Positions 44,449 through 55,512 of a stretch of 64,000 nt of DNA are shown here, piece after piece. This stretch comes from Erinaceus europaeus (lineage: Eukaryota > Chordata > Mammalia > Eulipotyphla > Erinaceidae): positions 66,861,353 through 66,925,352 of the forward strand of contig NC_080175.1 in NCBI RefSeq assembly GCF_950295315.1, in the 5' to 3' direction. Every line of letters begins with the position of its first letter. Position 1 is the first letter of the stretch. The translations under genes were made by a program, and so were the position numbers. Under the pieces are notes generated by a model. It saw only the letters and a list, made by a program, of their open reading frames with translations. It was not told the DNA's origin and did not search any database.

Positions 44449-44605
44449 TTTTTTTTAAAGACAGAAAGATAAATTAGGCAGACTGACAAATCAATAGTTA
44501 AGAAGACCACAGCACCGAAGCTTCCTCTGGTATAATCTGGGCTCGAACCCACATCAGGCAAATGGCAGAGCAGTGCACTGAATAAGTGAGCTATTCTGCC
44601 AGCCC
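44449..44605 (-). mobile_element. Type-D tRNA SINE
   Basis: Antisense: ccacagcaccgaagcttcct, gggctcgaacccacatcagg, gagctattctgccagccc. Confidence 0.85.
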
Positions 44606-45315
44606 ACCGATGGGATCCTCCTCAGATGTTTTAAGGAACTGTTTCACTCTGGGAGTTGATGAACTGTATGAAAATGCCATGGACCCATGGGTCAAACGAC
44701 TCCGTTTCTTACACAGTGGCTGGCAACCTTACTATAGGTTTAGCTCTGAGATAGGGCTGAGTACTGAGTTCAGCTCTAAGCAAACCTGAATTTACTCACT
44801 ACATGCTGTGGCATTTTATTCAAATAGTAGTTAGTATTTAAATTTCATATATACAAATACATCTAATGCTGGCAGAAGCTAATTGAGAATCTGACCTACC
44901 AACCTCAAAACTTTTTGCAACACTGCTGTACTCTTTGTCTTAGTTGTTTACTGATTGTTCTCAATGCTCCTGAGAAACAGAGAATCTGGGTGGTTTTTTT
45001 TTGTTTTTTTTTTGGAGGGGCAGCCTTTCTAATCCAGCTACTTGGGAAATAATAATTCTACTGCCCTTAAATAATAGTGTCCAGGAAACTTCACTTTAAC
45101 AATGAAGAAAAGTGTTTTCATCTTGCTCTTTTCTGTTATATGGGGAGGTTGGCAGAAGGTCTTTATTGAATTTATCATCTAACTGCCATTTACTACTATT
45201 ACATCAGTGTCAGTCTGGTCTCCTTGATTAATATGTGTAAACAGCTGGGGTTCAGAAAAAGCAATGCAGATTCCACCAAGATAAGGCATACCAAAGAGCA
45301 AAGCTTAAGATGGGT
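44606..45315. other. Unique intronic DNA
   Basis: Nothing recognised beyond a T/G run at 44993-45012. Confidence 0.5.
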
Positions 45316-45319
45316 GTAC

Positions 45320-45500
45320 CTGTTTTTGGCTTTTTGTTTGTTTGTTTGTTTGTTTTGTGCTTTGTTTTTTAGAAGATAGAGACAGAGGCAGAGAACAAGA
45401 CAGACAGAGAGACCATAGCATCAAAGATTCCCTCAATGCTGTGGGGGCCAGCGCACATGGCAGAGCAGTGCACTGTCCAAGTGAGCTATTTCTCACGCCC
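45320..45500 (-). mobile_element. Type-D tRNA SINE, internally shortened
   Basis: Antisense: (GTTT)n, accatagcatcaaagattcc, cactgtccaagtgagctatt. The B-box complement is deleted (ggggccagcgcacatgg). Confidence 0.8.
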
Positions 45501-46555
45501 CAAAGAGGCTGCTTCTGACCATCTACGTGCTGGCTGGAGAGACACAACAACAATGAGAGTCGTGTCTCAGACCTCCCGGAGCACAAGATTTAGGGTGGAG
45601 ATGACACACAGAGTATCACAAGCACTGAGGCCCAGCAGTGGGCTGAGTCTAGGGTGTGTAGGAGGAGGGGCAGCATCTGATGTGGACGGGTGACAGGAAC
45701 CCGGCGTACAAGCAGAGGGGATCCAGGTGGTGTGCCGATATCAGGCACCTGGCAGCAGTCAAACTGGCTGGCAGGGGTGAGGCCAGGGGGCTTACTGAAG
45801 ACATCCAGCTTGAATATGGTGGCCTCTGTGGACAGGAGGACCCTGGGGCTCAGGGGAATGTGCTGCAGAAGCATATGACAGCTGCCCTACTTTCAGAACT
45901 TTCTAGTGCAGACAGAGACCAACCCCCGCTTGCTGGGGAGCCAGTGTTGCAAACAACTTTCCAGGAAATTCCACAGTGAGGGTGACCAAGTACACTGTAG
46001 TCAGAGACAGGCCAGGGCAAGGTGGCCAGGGGACATAAGAAGCAACTGCTGACACAGAGGCCAGTGGGGAGGGTGCTGACACTGTAGAGATGGCAGTTTG
46101 CACAGCCATGTACATACCTGATGTCAGTGAACGCTCAACTGCGGATGGTGAATGCCTTGGCCACCGGGAGGCCTTGGGTCCAGTTGCCCCAATCACACAA
46201 GCCAGGACACCATTCTCGCCTCTCCCTGTCTCTCTCATAAAATAAGTGAGTCCACTTACCCTCCCTCCAAACGGTAGCTTTTACAGCATATGTAGGTTAC
46301 CAATGCATGGCAAAAAGACAAATAAATAAGATTTCTAAGAGTCCTGGTGAATTCGGTGAGGAACCCCACACTATCCCTTCTGAACAGAATGTACAGACCT
46401 AAACATTTTCTCAAGAAGCACTTTGCAGAGAGACGCTCACCGGAAGATGCTACTAACCCTGTGAAAAAGACTGTGTGTCCCACTGGGCTCTGTTATGGAT
46501 AAGTGGGAAGGCTTTCTAAAGCAATGGGCCACTTTCCCTGCAAAAAGAGAGAGAG
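45501..46555. other. Unique, GC-richer intronic DNA
   Basis: No recognised repeat; acctgatgtcagtgaacgct near 46118 hints at an ancient repeat I cannot name. Confidence 0.4.
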
Positions 46556-46557
46556 TT

Positions 46558-46757
46558 CTTGGGCCCAGGCAGTGTGGCCCTTCCAAAAGAGTCCAAGGAC
46601 CTGAGTTCAAGCCTTCATGTCCTCACCTGCAGAGAAGAAGCTTCATGAGTGGTGGGTTGCAGGGCTGCAGGTCTCTCTCTCTCTCTCCTCCTCCACCTCC
46701 TCCTCCCCCCTACTTCTCACTCTCTATTTAAAAAACAAAACAACAAAAAAAAAAAAC
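46558..46757 (+). mobile_element. tRNA SINE
   Basis: gagttcaagccttcatgtcc, gaagaagcttcatgagtggt, CT and C-rich run, A12 tail. Confidence 0.8.
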
Positions 46758-47645
46758 AGAACTCTTTGAATGGGTTAGCTGACAATTCTTCCCTTTCAGT
46801 GCAGAAAGTTGATACTGTGCTTATTACTGTTACTGTCACTATTTTGTATCTATAGCGAGTTCTTAGGAGTCAGCTCCTCTTTTGCTTTCACTGTTGAAGG
46901 GAACAAAGGGGTGCACACTCTGTGCTGCCACACCCCTCATCAGAAGGAATGCCAAGGCCATGGCACAGTGGCACAATAGTCACACTGGACATCATCTAGT
47001 GACACCCCCTCCCACACACACACGTCCTCACCACTGGGCAAGCAACTCCTCAGCTAAGGGCAGCCCATATCTATTTCTGCACACCCAAAATAACCCAAGT
47101 GGATTTAATAAATGCCTTTGAGGTTAAGCCCCAGAGATAAAGTATTCAGTCTCAGGCCCTCAAATTAATTGGTTATTCTTTTTTAGGAGAGATGGTTCTC
47201 ACGTATGAAACAGTTCAAACTGAAAACAGCCCCAATTTCTGTGCTTATAATCCTGGCAGGATTTCCCTTTCCAGGTTACAAATAACCCCCAAATAATGGT
47301 CACTGCATAGTAATTACTGACTGCTTGATTAGTTGAGGCTGCCTTATCATCTCAAGCTGTGAGATCTAGACAAGGGAAGGCAGTGGGCTCTATGCAGCAG
47401 ATACCAGGCTGTTCACAAAAGGTGGAGCCCAGTGCCTTGAGTCTAAGGGAGCTAGCGTTTCAGGAGAGGAAGCTGCATGTGCAGTAGCAAATGCTTCACA
47501 GGAGGGCTGAGACTGGGCAAATGAACAAATGAGGTTTCAGAAGTCCCAGAAAGACATGGTAGAGTGGAAAAAAGATTCCTTCAAAAGGCAAAACACCATA
47601 AAGAGCCCTCATACTAGCACTGAGAGGCAATTGCACCCAGCATGT
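46758..47645. other. Unique intronic DNA
   Basis: Nothing recognised. Confidence 0.5.
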
Positions 47646-47649
47646 ATTT

Positions 47650-47912
47650 GGCAGGTAGGTATTGCTGGGGTCCAGTGCCTACATGCCTCTGAAACCATTC
47701 CTGAAAGCCACTGGTTTTCCTTTTCTTTCTTCTAGACAGAGGATAAGAGGCAGAGAGATAGAGAGATAGAGACAGAGACAGACATCAGCATTCTACTCCA
47801 CTGCACCCATGAAGCTTCCCCTCTGCAGACACTCCTGGGTGTTTGTCCAGAACCCAAACCTGGGTCCTCGCACAGGATAACATGGAGCTCTACTGGGTGA
47901 GCCACCTGCCAG
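47650..47912 (-). mobile_element. Extended tRNA SINE, diverged
   Basis: Antisense: ggtattgctggggtccagtg, catgaagcttcccctctgca, gggtgagccacctgcc. Confidence 0.75.
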
Positions 47913-47940
47913 TTTTGCTATTAATTATTAATCCAGCTAT

Positions 47941-48208
47941 TAATTTTTCCACTTATTTATTAATTTATTGGATAAAGACAGAGAGAGAGAGAGAGGGAAA
48001 GGGAGAGGGAGAGAGGGAGGGAGAGGGAGAAGGAGAGAGAGAGGGAGAGAGAAGAGAGAGGGAGGGAGGGAGGGAGAGAGAGAGAAATATCTATTGACCT
48101 GATTCATTGCTGGGAAATCTTCCCCCAGCAGGTGAGAACCAGGGACTTGAACCCAGGTCCTTGCACATGGTAGCATGCATGCTGTACCAAGTGAACCACC
48201 TGCCAGAT
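47941..48208 (-). mobile_element. tRNA SINE with expanded GA domain
   Basis: Antisense: ttattggataaagacagaga, about 100 bp of gaga/gggag text (47979-48083), gggacttgaacccaggtcct. Confidence 0.85.
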
Positions 48209-48220
48209 CTGTTTAATCCA

Positions 48221-48340
48221 GTTTGTAATTCTAGCTGCATAGCAGAACCATCTGAGAAGTTCTAGAAACCTTTTAACCCAGCCCTACAAACCTCTGAAAA
48301 GAAGTCTGGGTATCTGTATCTTCTCAAAACTACCCAAGGC
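48221..48340. mobile_element. MER5-like hAT fragment
   Basis: ttctagctgcatagcagaac, gagaagttctagaaacc and gtctgggtatctgtatc resemble the internal text of the MER5A/B nonautonomous hAT-Charlie family. Diverged; orientation not settled. Confidence 0.5.
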
Positions 48341-48715
48341 CTCCAACAAAGGGAGAGCTGAGGGAGAGAAGAGAGAGCATCAGAAGCCCTCGCCACCTCA
48401 GGAGGTCCAGCCTCCAAGCAGACAGAGCAGCCTCAGGCTCATGCAGGCGACATGAACAGGTACACAGGGAGATGTCCCGGCCCCCGCAGCACCCCCAGTG
48501 CCTGGCGCCTGGCAGACTGCAGTGTGAGCTGTTCAGGTGTGCATCCTCTACATTAGGACTTCTTGATTAGAAAAGCACAAAACTACACCCCCCAAAAATG
48601 CGACATTTTCTACTCCCATTCCTTGCCAACAAGAAGTGAATAGTATAATTCACAACACCTCAGCCCAGACAATAACCAGCCCTGCCCTCAATCACCTTCT
48701 GTCCAGACTATTCAT
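48341..48715. other. Unique intronic DNA
   Basis: Nothing recognised. Confidence 0.5.
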
Positions 48716-48761
48716 AAGCTTGCTTTATTAAGTTTTTTTCTTTGTTTTTAAGATAAAGACA

Positions 48762-49444
48762 CTTCCACACTACGATCATCATCTCTGGCATTATGCTATT
48801 CCACTGCAGAATACTGTGCCCCAGTATGGTTCCGTAGCCCCCATGTCCACTTGGTCGATTCCAAATTATATTCCTCCATGAGGATCATTTCTGGAACCAT
48901 CCGTTCCACCCCGGTTCCATGGCTGCCAGTTCTTAGCAACATCGCCTCGCCAGATATTCGTCGGGATGCGGCATCATCTAAGTTCATTTCCCGCGTCTAC
49001 ACTCGACCAGACCTGCCAATATACGCGGATATCTTTGCCCACCCTGTCCAACGCTTGACGTCTCGTCACCCAATCTGGTCCCCTATGCCTACACTGAACT
49101 TCTCTGTTCCAGTCTCTTGGAAACAGAGCTGGCAGTCAGCTGAGGTAAAGAACAAACACCTCATCACAGACCCCTGCAAGTGTCAACCCGGCTTTGACCT
49201 AGCACGTTATGACTGGGCCCTCCTCAATCGCTATTGAACAGGCCATGGCCGGTGCGCCGCTATGTTCCATCGCTGGGGAGCCAGAGACGACCCGAACTGC
49301 CCCTGCGGCTACAGACAGACTATGACCCACATAGTCAACGACTGCCACCTCTCCAGATTCAAAGGAGGTCTCGAAACTTTACATCAGGCTCAACCTGACG
49401 CTGTTGACTGGCTATAGAAGAAGGGCAAACACTAGAAGAAGAAG
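48762..49444 (+). mobile_element. 5'-truncated Vingi/Ingi-clade non-LTR retrotransposon
   Basis: A 683-bp insertion bounded by the perfect 12-bp duplication AAGATAAAGACA (48750-48761 and 49445-49456). It holds the carboxy-terminal part of a reverse-transcriptase protein and ends in a short (GAA)n tail instead of poly(A). Read in the frame starting at 48764, it gives EYCAPVWFRSPHVHLVD, then MRIISGTIRSTPVPWLPVL, typical of the region after the RT fingers and palm in Ingi, Jockey and I-like LINEs. Near the end is a C-x-C ... H ... C cluster (CPCGY ... HIVNDC). Vingi is an Ingi-related clade reported in mammals only from hedgehogs, and 12-bp duplications are usual for ingi elements. The copy is dead: the 5' end including the endonuclease and RT core is missing and the frame has stops. 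It landed inside a minus-strand tRNA SINE. GC content and CpG retention look higher than in the surroundings, suggesting a young copy. Confidence 0.85.
48764..49417 (+). pseudogene. Vingi reverse-transcriptase C-terminal remnant
   Basis: Open from the 5' truncation point to an in-frame TGA at 49235-49237, then open again to TAG at 49415-49417. The segment after the first stop still reads as LINE protein with the CPCGY / HIVNDC metal-binding-like cluster, so the TGA is a premature stop and not the family's natural end. There is no start codon context and no promoter, so no product is expected. Confidence 0.8.
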
Positions 49445-49599
49445 AAGATAAAGACAGAGAACAGAAACAGAGAGAGAAAGAGACCACAGCACAAAAGCTT
49501 CCTGCAATGCAGTGGGGGTGGGGGGGCGCTAGGCTTGAACCTTGTTCTCACAAAGGACATAGCAGCAGACTACCTAAGTGGGCTATTTTGCCAACCCTT

Positions 49600-50055
49600 T
49601 CTCTTTTAACTGGAGGTGAATGAAGAGCTCACAATAGACAAGAGTTCAGAAAATGCCATGCAACAGAATCAGTATCTTCTGGACAGACGAGGTCAGTTCT
49701 GAGCCGATCGATTCACAGATGCGGAGCTGAATGATTCAGAGAGAGTCATCAGCTGTAATCACACACACATCAACTGGAAAACCCCAAAATCAAGCCCTGA
49801 ATAACTTCATCAGAACTGGCTGGACTCACATCAAAACAATTAGATTTTTTTTTTTCTGTTTCTGACTTTCCTTAGCAAGCTGTGTCAGGGTGAAAATTCT
49901 CACTGAAATGATCTCCCAGAAACGAGTGCTGGCATCCATTCAAGAGGACGCACAGCTGGATGGACTGCAGTCATTCTTGCGGTCTCAAGAAGGGTCAATC
50001 CAAGTTCCTGGGCTTCAGATCAACCACCCACCCCACCCCCCACACACATAGACAT
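49600..50055. other. Unique intronic DNA
   Basis: Nothing recognised. Confidence 0.5.
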
Positions 50056-50057
50056 TT

Positions 50058-50312
50058 TCTTTTCTTTTCCTTCTTGTGACAGTGTTATCACTCGGGCTGG
50101 GAGCCTGTAAGCCTCCACTGTTCCTGGTAGCCATAGAGATTTCCTGCTTTTCATAAAGATTGAGAGAGGGAGTGAGAAAGAGTAAGAATGAAAAGGAGAA
50201 ACACCTGCAGCGCTGTGGCACCACTGCTCTTGAAGCTTCCCTTCATCCTCCCGCAGGTGGGAGCCAGGGGCTTGAACCTTGCTCTTCTGGGAGAACCACC
50301 ACCTGAGTTCTC
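50058..50312 (-). mobile_element. Extended tRNA SINE, diverged
   Basis: Antisense: cagtgttatcactcgggctg, cctcccgcaggtgggagcca, gagaaccaccacctgag. Confidence 0.8.
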
Positions 50313-50738
50313 ACATGTAACTATTAAAAGAGTAGATTCCTAGACATGTCCCCCACATATAAAATTAAAATAAAATTAGACTTTGGAGCTAGAAATCAAC
50401 ATTTTTAATAATTTCCCAAATATCCTTTTTTCACACTAGTTGGAAAACCTCCATAGGAAGACCAAACCACCCAAAATTGATTTTTCCTATAAATTCCCAG
50501 CTTGGGCCTGGCTTCTCCAGACCACTGACAATGTTTTTAACATCCACTTCCCACCATGGAAAAGAAAAAAGAAAAAGGAGGGAGTGGGGGTAGAGCATTT
50601 TGTTGATTCATTTTGTGTAAATACACATTTCTGAAGTAAACAGATATGTCCTGAAAATATTTTTTAAAAATCTGGGAAGAAATAAATAATTACCATGACA
50701 GACTTAAATTAATTCAGGACCCTATAGTGGGTAGAATA
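50313..50738. other. Unique intronic DNA
   Basis: Nothing recognised. Confidence 0.5.
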
Positions 50739-50740
50739 AT

Positions 50741-50905
50741 GACTGGGCTGGGGAGACAGCATAGTGGTTCTGCAAAAAAAAGACTCTCCTGCCTGAGACT
50801 CTGAGGTTTCAGGTTCAATCTCCAGTCAGAGTTGAACAGTATGCTCTGCTCTTTCCCTCTCTCTTTCTCTCTGTATCTCACTCTCTCTTACTAAAATAGT
50901 AAACT
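50741..50905 (+). mobile_element. Short tRNA SINE (type C)
   Basis: gctggggagacagcatagtg, aggttcaatctccagtcaga, CT-rich end. Confidence 0.85.
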
Positions 50906-51110
50906 AAAGGACCAGGTGGTGACACAGTTGGTTAAGAGCACACATTACAGTGCACAAGGACCTGGGTTCAAGCCCCTGAGTCCCACCTGCAGGGGGAAGC
51001 TTCATGAGCAGTGAAGCAGAGCTACAAGTATCTCTCTGTCTTTCTACCTCTCTATCTCACCATCACTCACACCTTCTATCTCTATCCAAGATAAACAAAC
51101 AAATAAATGC
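50906..51110 (+). mobile_element. tRNA SINE, core form
   Basis: accaggtggtgacacagttg, gggttcaagcccctgagtcc, gcagggggaagcttcatgag, A-rich tail; it follows the previous SINE with no gap. Confidence 0.9.
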
Positions 51111-51166
51111 TTGGAGGAATATGTTCTTGCAGAAGATTTAGTTTCTTCCTTTAATAGCACTGAGGG

Positions 51167-51296
51167 TAGAGTCGGCAAGATAGCTCACCTGCATAGTGAG
51201 CCTGCTTCATCATGTGCATGACTCAGGCTCCCCACCACCCATCCACTCCTGCATCTGAGGAAGCTTTGGTGCTGTGGTGTCTTCCCGTCTCTTTCC

Positions 51297-51339
<43 letters not shown>

Positions 51340-51352
51340 CTATCTATCTATC
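51167..51352 (+). mobile_element. Type-D tRNA SINE with (TATC)n
   Basis: gcaagatagctcacctgcat, gaggaagctttggtgctgtg, then the (TATC)n array 51298-51352 in its pyrimidine domain. Confidence 0.8.
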
Positions 51353-51391
51353 TAAAACATCAGCTTGAACCAGTGATGCTCCAGCAATGTG

Positions 51392-51450
51392 GATGGATGG
51401 ATGGATGGATGGATGGATGGATGGATGGATGGATGGATGGATGGATGGAT
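51392..51450. repeat. (GGAT)n microsatellite
   Basis: About 14 perfect tetranucleotides, only 40 bp from the (TATC)n array. Confidence 0.95.
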
Positions 51451-51792
51451 GCATGCACGGACTGGTAACAGATGCACAGATGCATCTAGGGGTATGAAAT
51501 GATAAACACCTTTTACAAAGGTGGAACCTTAGCTCTTTGTAGAAACACACAGTCAAAGATCTTGAGTTGGCTGAAGGTTACTGAGTTCCACTTGACAAGA
51601 GGCAATTGCGGATGGCTTGAGCAAACAGACAGTCAACAAGGATGTGACTGGACTAGATGATCCTCTAGGACCTTCACAACACTTTGAAAACAGACACAGC
51701 CTCTCTCTCAATCAATCAATCAATTGATCAATCTCTCTCTTTCTCTCTCTCTCTCTCAACCTCTCTCTTCCCCTCTCCCCTGCCAGCTTCTC
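51451..51792. other. Unique DNA with CT-rich end
   Basis: (CAAT)n at 51708-51725 and (CT)n at 51733-51757; no exon recognised. Confidence 0.5.
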
Positions 51793-51802
51793 TCCCAGTG
51801 TT

Positions 51803-52046
51803 CTTTTTTTTATTCTAATCCTAAGACTTCGACTTTATTTACTTTATTAACTTTATTTATTGGATAGAGACAGCCAGATATCAAGGAGGGAGGGGTAGAT
51901 AAAAAGGGAGAGAGACAGAGAGACACCTGCAGACCTGCTTCACCATTTGTGAAGCTTTCCCCCTGCAGGTGGGGACTAGGGACTTGAACTGAGTCCGTGT
52001 GTACTGTAACATGTGTTCAACCAGGTGCACCACCACCCGGCCCCTT
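51803..52046 (-). mobile_element. tRNA SINE with TSD
   Basis: Antisense copy flanked by TCCCAGTGTT at 51793-51802 and 52047-52056. T-rich start, gcaggtggggactagggac in the body, and caccaccacccggcccc at the tRNA-like end. Confidence 0.85.
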
Positions 52047-52056
52047 TCCCAGTGTT

Positions 52057-53418
52057 TTCATGAACGCCCTAGCCACCAATATGGCCTCCTCACTCCACAC
52101 TCCAGACTTCAGGAGTCTTCAAGAGATACTGAGGAGTCAACAATAGACTTAATTCACAGTGCATCCCAAGGAGAGAGCATGACTCTACCTCTGTGATAAA
52201 CAACATAGATTTCAAAAGGCCAAGAGATAGGAGAACTATTTTATTTGAACATTTATTTGAAATTTGTGGCTAAGTGTTGGTGACACTTTAGTATTCAGTG
52301 TTAAATGATAATTCCAACTTATAAAAACAACTGAACTCTATTTTAACAAAAACCTAGCTGGCTTCCACAAGGTTCCCAGCAGGCTATATGCCAATAATTA
52401 GTCGAAACCCTGAACAAGCTGCAATGTGGCCTATAGTTGCCTTGTTTTTTAATGGGCGCCATGGGCCCAGGAAGATGGTATCCTCATTATAGGGCCTGAC
52501 AGAAAATCACTATTTTTATTATTATTTATGTATTCTGTCCTGTAAATAGTGTGGAAAACCAATACTGAATTGCTATGGGACCAAAATGCTCAAGATAAAT
52601 AAGCCTAGGCTTCCAAAGACAGACACACCAAGTTAGGCTTGAGGGGAAGGCTGGAAGCTGTGCTAAAAAGCTAACTATTATTGAGTGACCTTTATATCAC
52701 ATATTTCTATTTCCACTCCCAGGTGTACATGCCTTTTGTGGAGAGATACTGCAAGAAATTGTCTTTTGACCATGTGAGTACAGTTTTGCTTACTGTATTG
52801 AGTATGTTTCCTAAAAAGCTTTGTGTAAATAAAATCACATAGGGCTCTCTTGAAACAACCCATAGCAGGAAAAACCAAGGTGAAGCTTTCAGTAAAATAA
52901 AAAGCTATGTTCACAAAATTATCTTACTTTATGAAGTCTAAATCAAGAGATGGATTTACAAAAAAAAAAAAAAAAAGTCAAACATTTAATGATTGGTATA
53001 CAGAAATTATTTATCATAAAAGTTTTGTATTTCTGGTTAGGATTATAAAATGTTTATTAATGCCTATGCTATTCTAGAAACAGACCTGTTCCCTAAAAGT
53101 TAAAATTAGCTTTTAGTGAGAGCATTCACTGTCTAACTTAATTTTGGTTAGGTTCCATGAGTATCTTTGTGTTGAGAGGTGATGGTTGGACTGATGGTTT
53201 GTGCTTCAGACCTCAGGATAACAGCAGGACGGGATTCAGGCTCAGGAGAACCAGCTGCATCTGTTCATGAGCTGGTGCCACCTACTACCACCTGGTTGCC
53301 TAGAAACTAAACCTTGAACAAAGTGGAGAGTTTTCCTTATTTAGCTATGTCCCCAAAGAGTTTCTAATGACAATCTCATTTGATGAGGACAACTCTAACA
53401 CCATCAAACAATTTATAG
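52057..53418. other. Repeat-poor intronic DNA
   Basis: 1.36 kb without recognised repeats apart from an A17 run at 52960. One exon-like segment inside is listed separately. Confidence 0.5.
52723..52773 (+). other. Exon-like segment, unassigned
   Basis: 51 bp after ttctatttccactcccag and before gtgagtac, with one open frame (VYMPFVERYCKKLSFDH). Family not recognised; its phase does not fit the other exon-like segment at 22378. Possibly a pseudo-exon. Confidence 0.2.
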
Positions 53419-53420
53419 GG

Positions 53421-53560
53421 CAGCCTAGGAGATGGTGCAGTGAATAAGGTGTTGGACTCTTAAACATGTGGCTCTGAGATGGATTTCTGGCAACACATAT
53501 GCTACTGTGATGCTCTGGTTCTCTCTATGTCTCTTTCTCTCGTAAATAAATAAATCTTAA
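53421..53560 (+). mobile_element. tRNA SINE, type E
   Basis: ggagatggtgcagtgaataa, ttggactcttaaacatgtgg, atgctctggttctctctatg. Confidence 0.75.
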
Positions 53561-53779
53561 TGATCTATATACATAGGATTGGTACAATCAAGTGCTCTTT
53601 ACCCCCAACTTCTCTCAATCACTCTAAGTCTAACCTTGTCAGATAAAATAAGGACTACAAAAGCTGGATATGGGCAAGAGGCTGGCACACTTTAATGATG
53701 GTGCCTATGGTCACTACCAGGCCACCCTATCATCCAAGGTCCTAGTCAGGGAATCCTGGGATTCCCACTTTTGTCATGC

Positions 53780-53791
53780 TGCAATGCAGAG

Positions 53792-53841
<50 letters not shown>

Positions 53842-54199
53842 CCAGAGCAGAGAGAGAACACAATTCTTTATTTGCACGGGCACCTCAGAGTTGGGTGAGA
53901 GCGCAGTGGTTCGGGCCACGTGGAGCTAGCCAAAATGGCCGCCTCGTGTAGCATCCTTTTCTGCGTCTAACCACTGAGGTGAAAACCAGGCAAGAGAGAG
54001 AGGGATGGAAGAAGAAGGGCTTTATAGGGCAAAAACCGGGAGTGACAGGCCGGGACAGGATTGGTTGGGAAGGGCACTTTGAGAATATCGTATTAACTCT
54101 CATGGGAACTGGCACTAGCCTGAAGGGACAACATGGCGGAACAGGGGCTCCGAGAATGTCCCAACTCTTGCGGGAACTGGCACTAGCCTGAGGGGACAT
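53780..54199 (-). mobile_element. Solo LTR of an endogenous retrovirus
   Basis: Read on the minus strand it has LTR order: two copies of a 27-bp block (54172-54198 and 54104-54130), a CCAAT box (54060-54068 region), TATAAA (54026-54021) and AATAAA (53872-53867), and it starts with TGTCCCC at 54199. A (GA)n run (53797-53837) sits at its far end, so the outer boundary is unclear. Several CpGs remain, including in the U3 block. No gag, pol or env sequence adjoins it, so it is a recombined solo LTR. Confidence 0.72.
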
Positions 54200-55068
54200 C
54201 TGCATAGCACACTTTGATAGGATGGACCTAGACATCTAATAGATCTCTTTCTCCATCGTCACTGATCATTTCCATCAGGAATGTCATCACAAGCCCTTTT
54301 GTGGGCTTCTCCAGGACCTTGCCCTCACTGTAGAGCAGCAATGATAGGGACTGCTCCACTCCCTGAATGAAGGCTGGGTCAACCTCTACTATGTTTCTCA
54401 AGGAAAACTGGTCCTGAGTTGAATACAGCCTAGAATGTTCCCAGCTGTGACCATGGTCTATGAGCTCACACTGAGAGGGACTCACTCAGAGGTTACCCAA
54501 GCTCTTATGCTTACTATGAATAGACATGGGACCTATCTTAGATCAACGGAGTTAACAGTTAATGGTATTTATAAACTTTCCTCATATTTGGGAGCTACTC
54601 TCTGCCCTAATCCAGTTGTCTAGTGCTATTCTTAACTCTAACACTATCTTCCCAGACAATACTTTTAATCCACCTGCATGTTAGTTATCAGCTCAGACAA
54701 AAATTCAAAAATCATGGGCCACATGGACCATACCTCAGATAGACTTCTTGGTTTCTTACCACATGAAAAATCCTAGTTTCATTTGCTCTGTCCCTATATT
54801 TAGGTTCCTGTTTATTGGACAATTTGTTCTATATCTTACTGCCTTTCAGCCACCAAATTGCAGATGTTACCATAACACCATCCTGACCTCCCTGGCCAGA
54901 CAAACCTCCCATTGTGTCCTGGAATCTCACCTCTCCAGAGACCTATCCTGCCTGGGAAAGACAGAAACAGGCTGGGGGTATTGATCGACCTGCCAACATC
55001 CATGCTCAGAAGAGAAGTAACGACAGAAGCCAGACCTTCTACCTTCTTCACCCCATAAAGAATTTTGA

Positions 55069-55278
55069 GGGCTGGGTGGTTAAGCACACATGTTACAGTG
55101 CTCAGGGACTCAGGTTCAAGCCTACGGTCCCCACCTGCAGGGGTGAAGCCTCGTGAATGGTGAAGCAGGGCTGCAGGTGTCTGTTTCCTTCCTTCTCTGT
55201 ATCTCCATCCCTCTTGATTTGTGGCTGTCTCTATCAAATAAATAAAGATAACAAAACTAAAAAAAAAAAAAAAAAAAG
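55069..55278 (+). mobile_element. tRNA SINE inside L1
   Basis: gggctgggtggttaagcaca, aggttcaagcctacggtccc, (AAAT) and A18 tail. gaatttt-type text on both sides is the likely duplication. Confidence 0.85.
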
Positions 55279-55285
55279 GAATTTG

Positions 55286-55512
55286 GTCCAAGGGGACTCG
55301 GTAGTGGTGCATCTGGTTGAGTGCTTATTATAATGCCCAAGGACCCGGGAGTCCCTGATCCCCACCTGCAGAAGGAAAGCTTTCCGAGTGAGGAAGCAGA
55401 ACCACAGGTCTGTAGAGCTCTCTGCCTCTTTCCCTCTCTACTTCCCTTTTCCCTCTCAGTTTTTGGCTGTCTCTATCCAATGAATAAATAAAGATAATTA
55501 AAATATTTTTTT
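55286..55512 (+). mobile_element. tRNA SINE inside L1
   Basis: tagtggtgcatctggttgag, tccctgatccccacctgcag, aataaagataat tail. aatttggtc before and aattttggtc after it suggest the duplication. Confidence 0.8.

Larger units (their letters stand above)
48720..49598 (-). mobile_element. Type-D tRNA SINE, split by the Vingi insertion
   Basis: The T-rich start (tttttttctttgttttt, 48732-48748) is the reverse complement of a SINE A tail. After the Vingi insertion the SINE resumes at 49445 with agagagaaagagaccacagcac and aagcttcctgcaatgcagtg, then gggctattttgccaaccc at the tRNA-like end. It gives the relative order: SINE first, Vingi second. Confidence 0.75.

Noticed and set aside
45680..45979. 99-codon frame in GC-richer DNA
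   Set aside because: No recognisable protein motif and competing frames on both strands.
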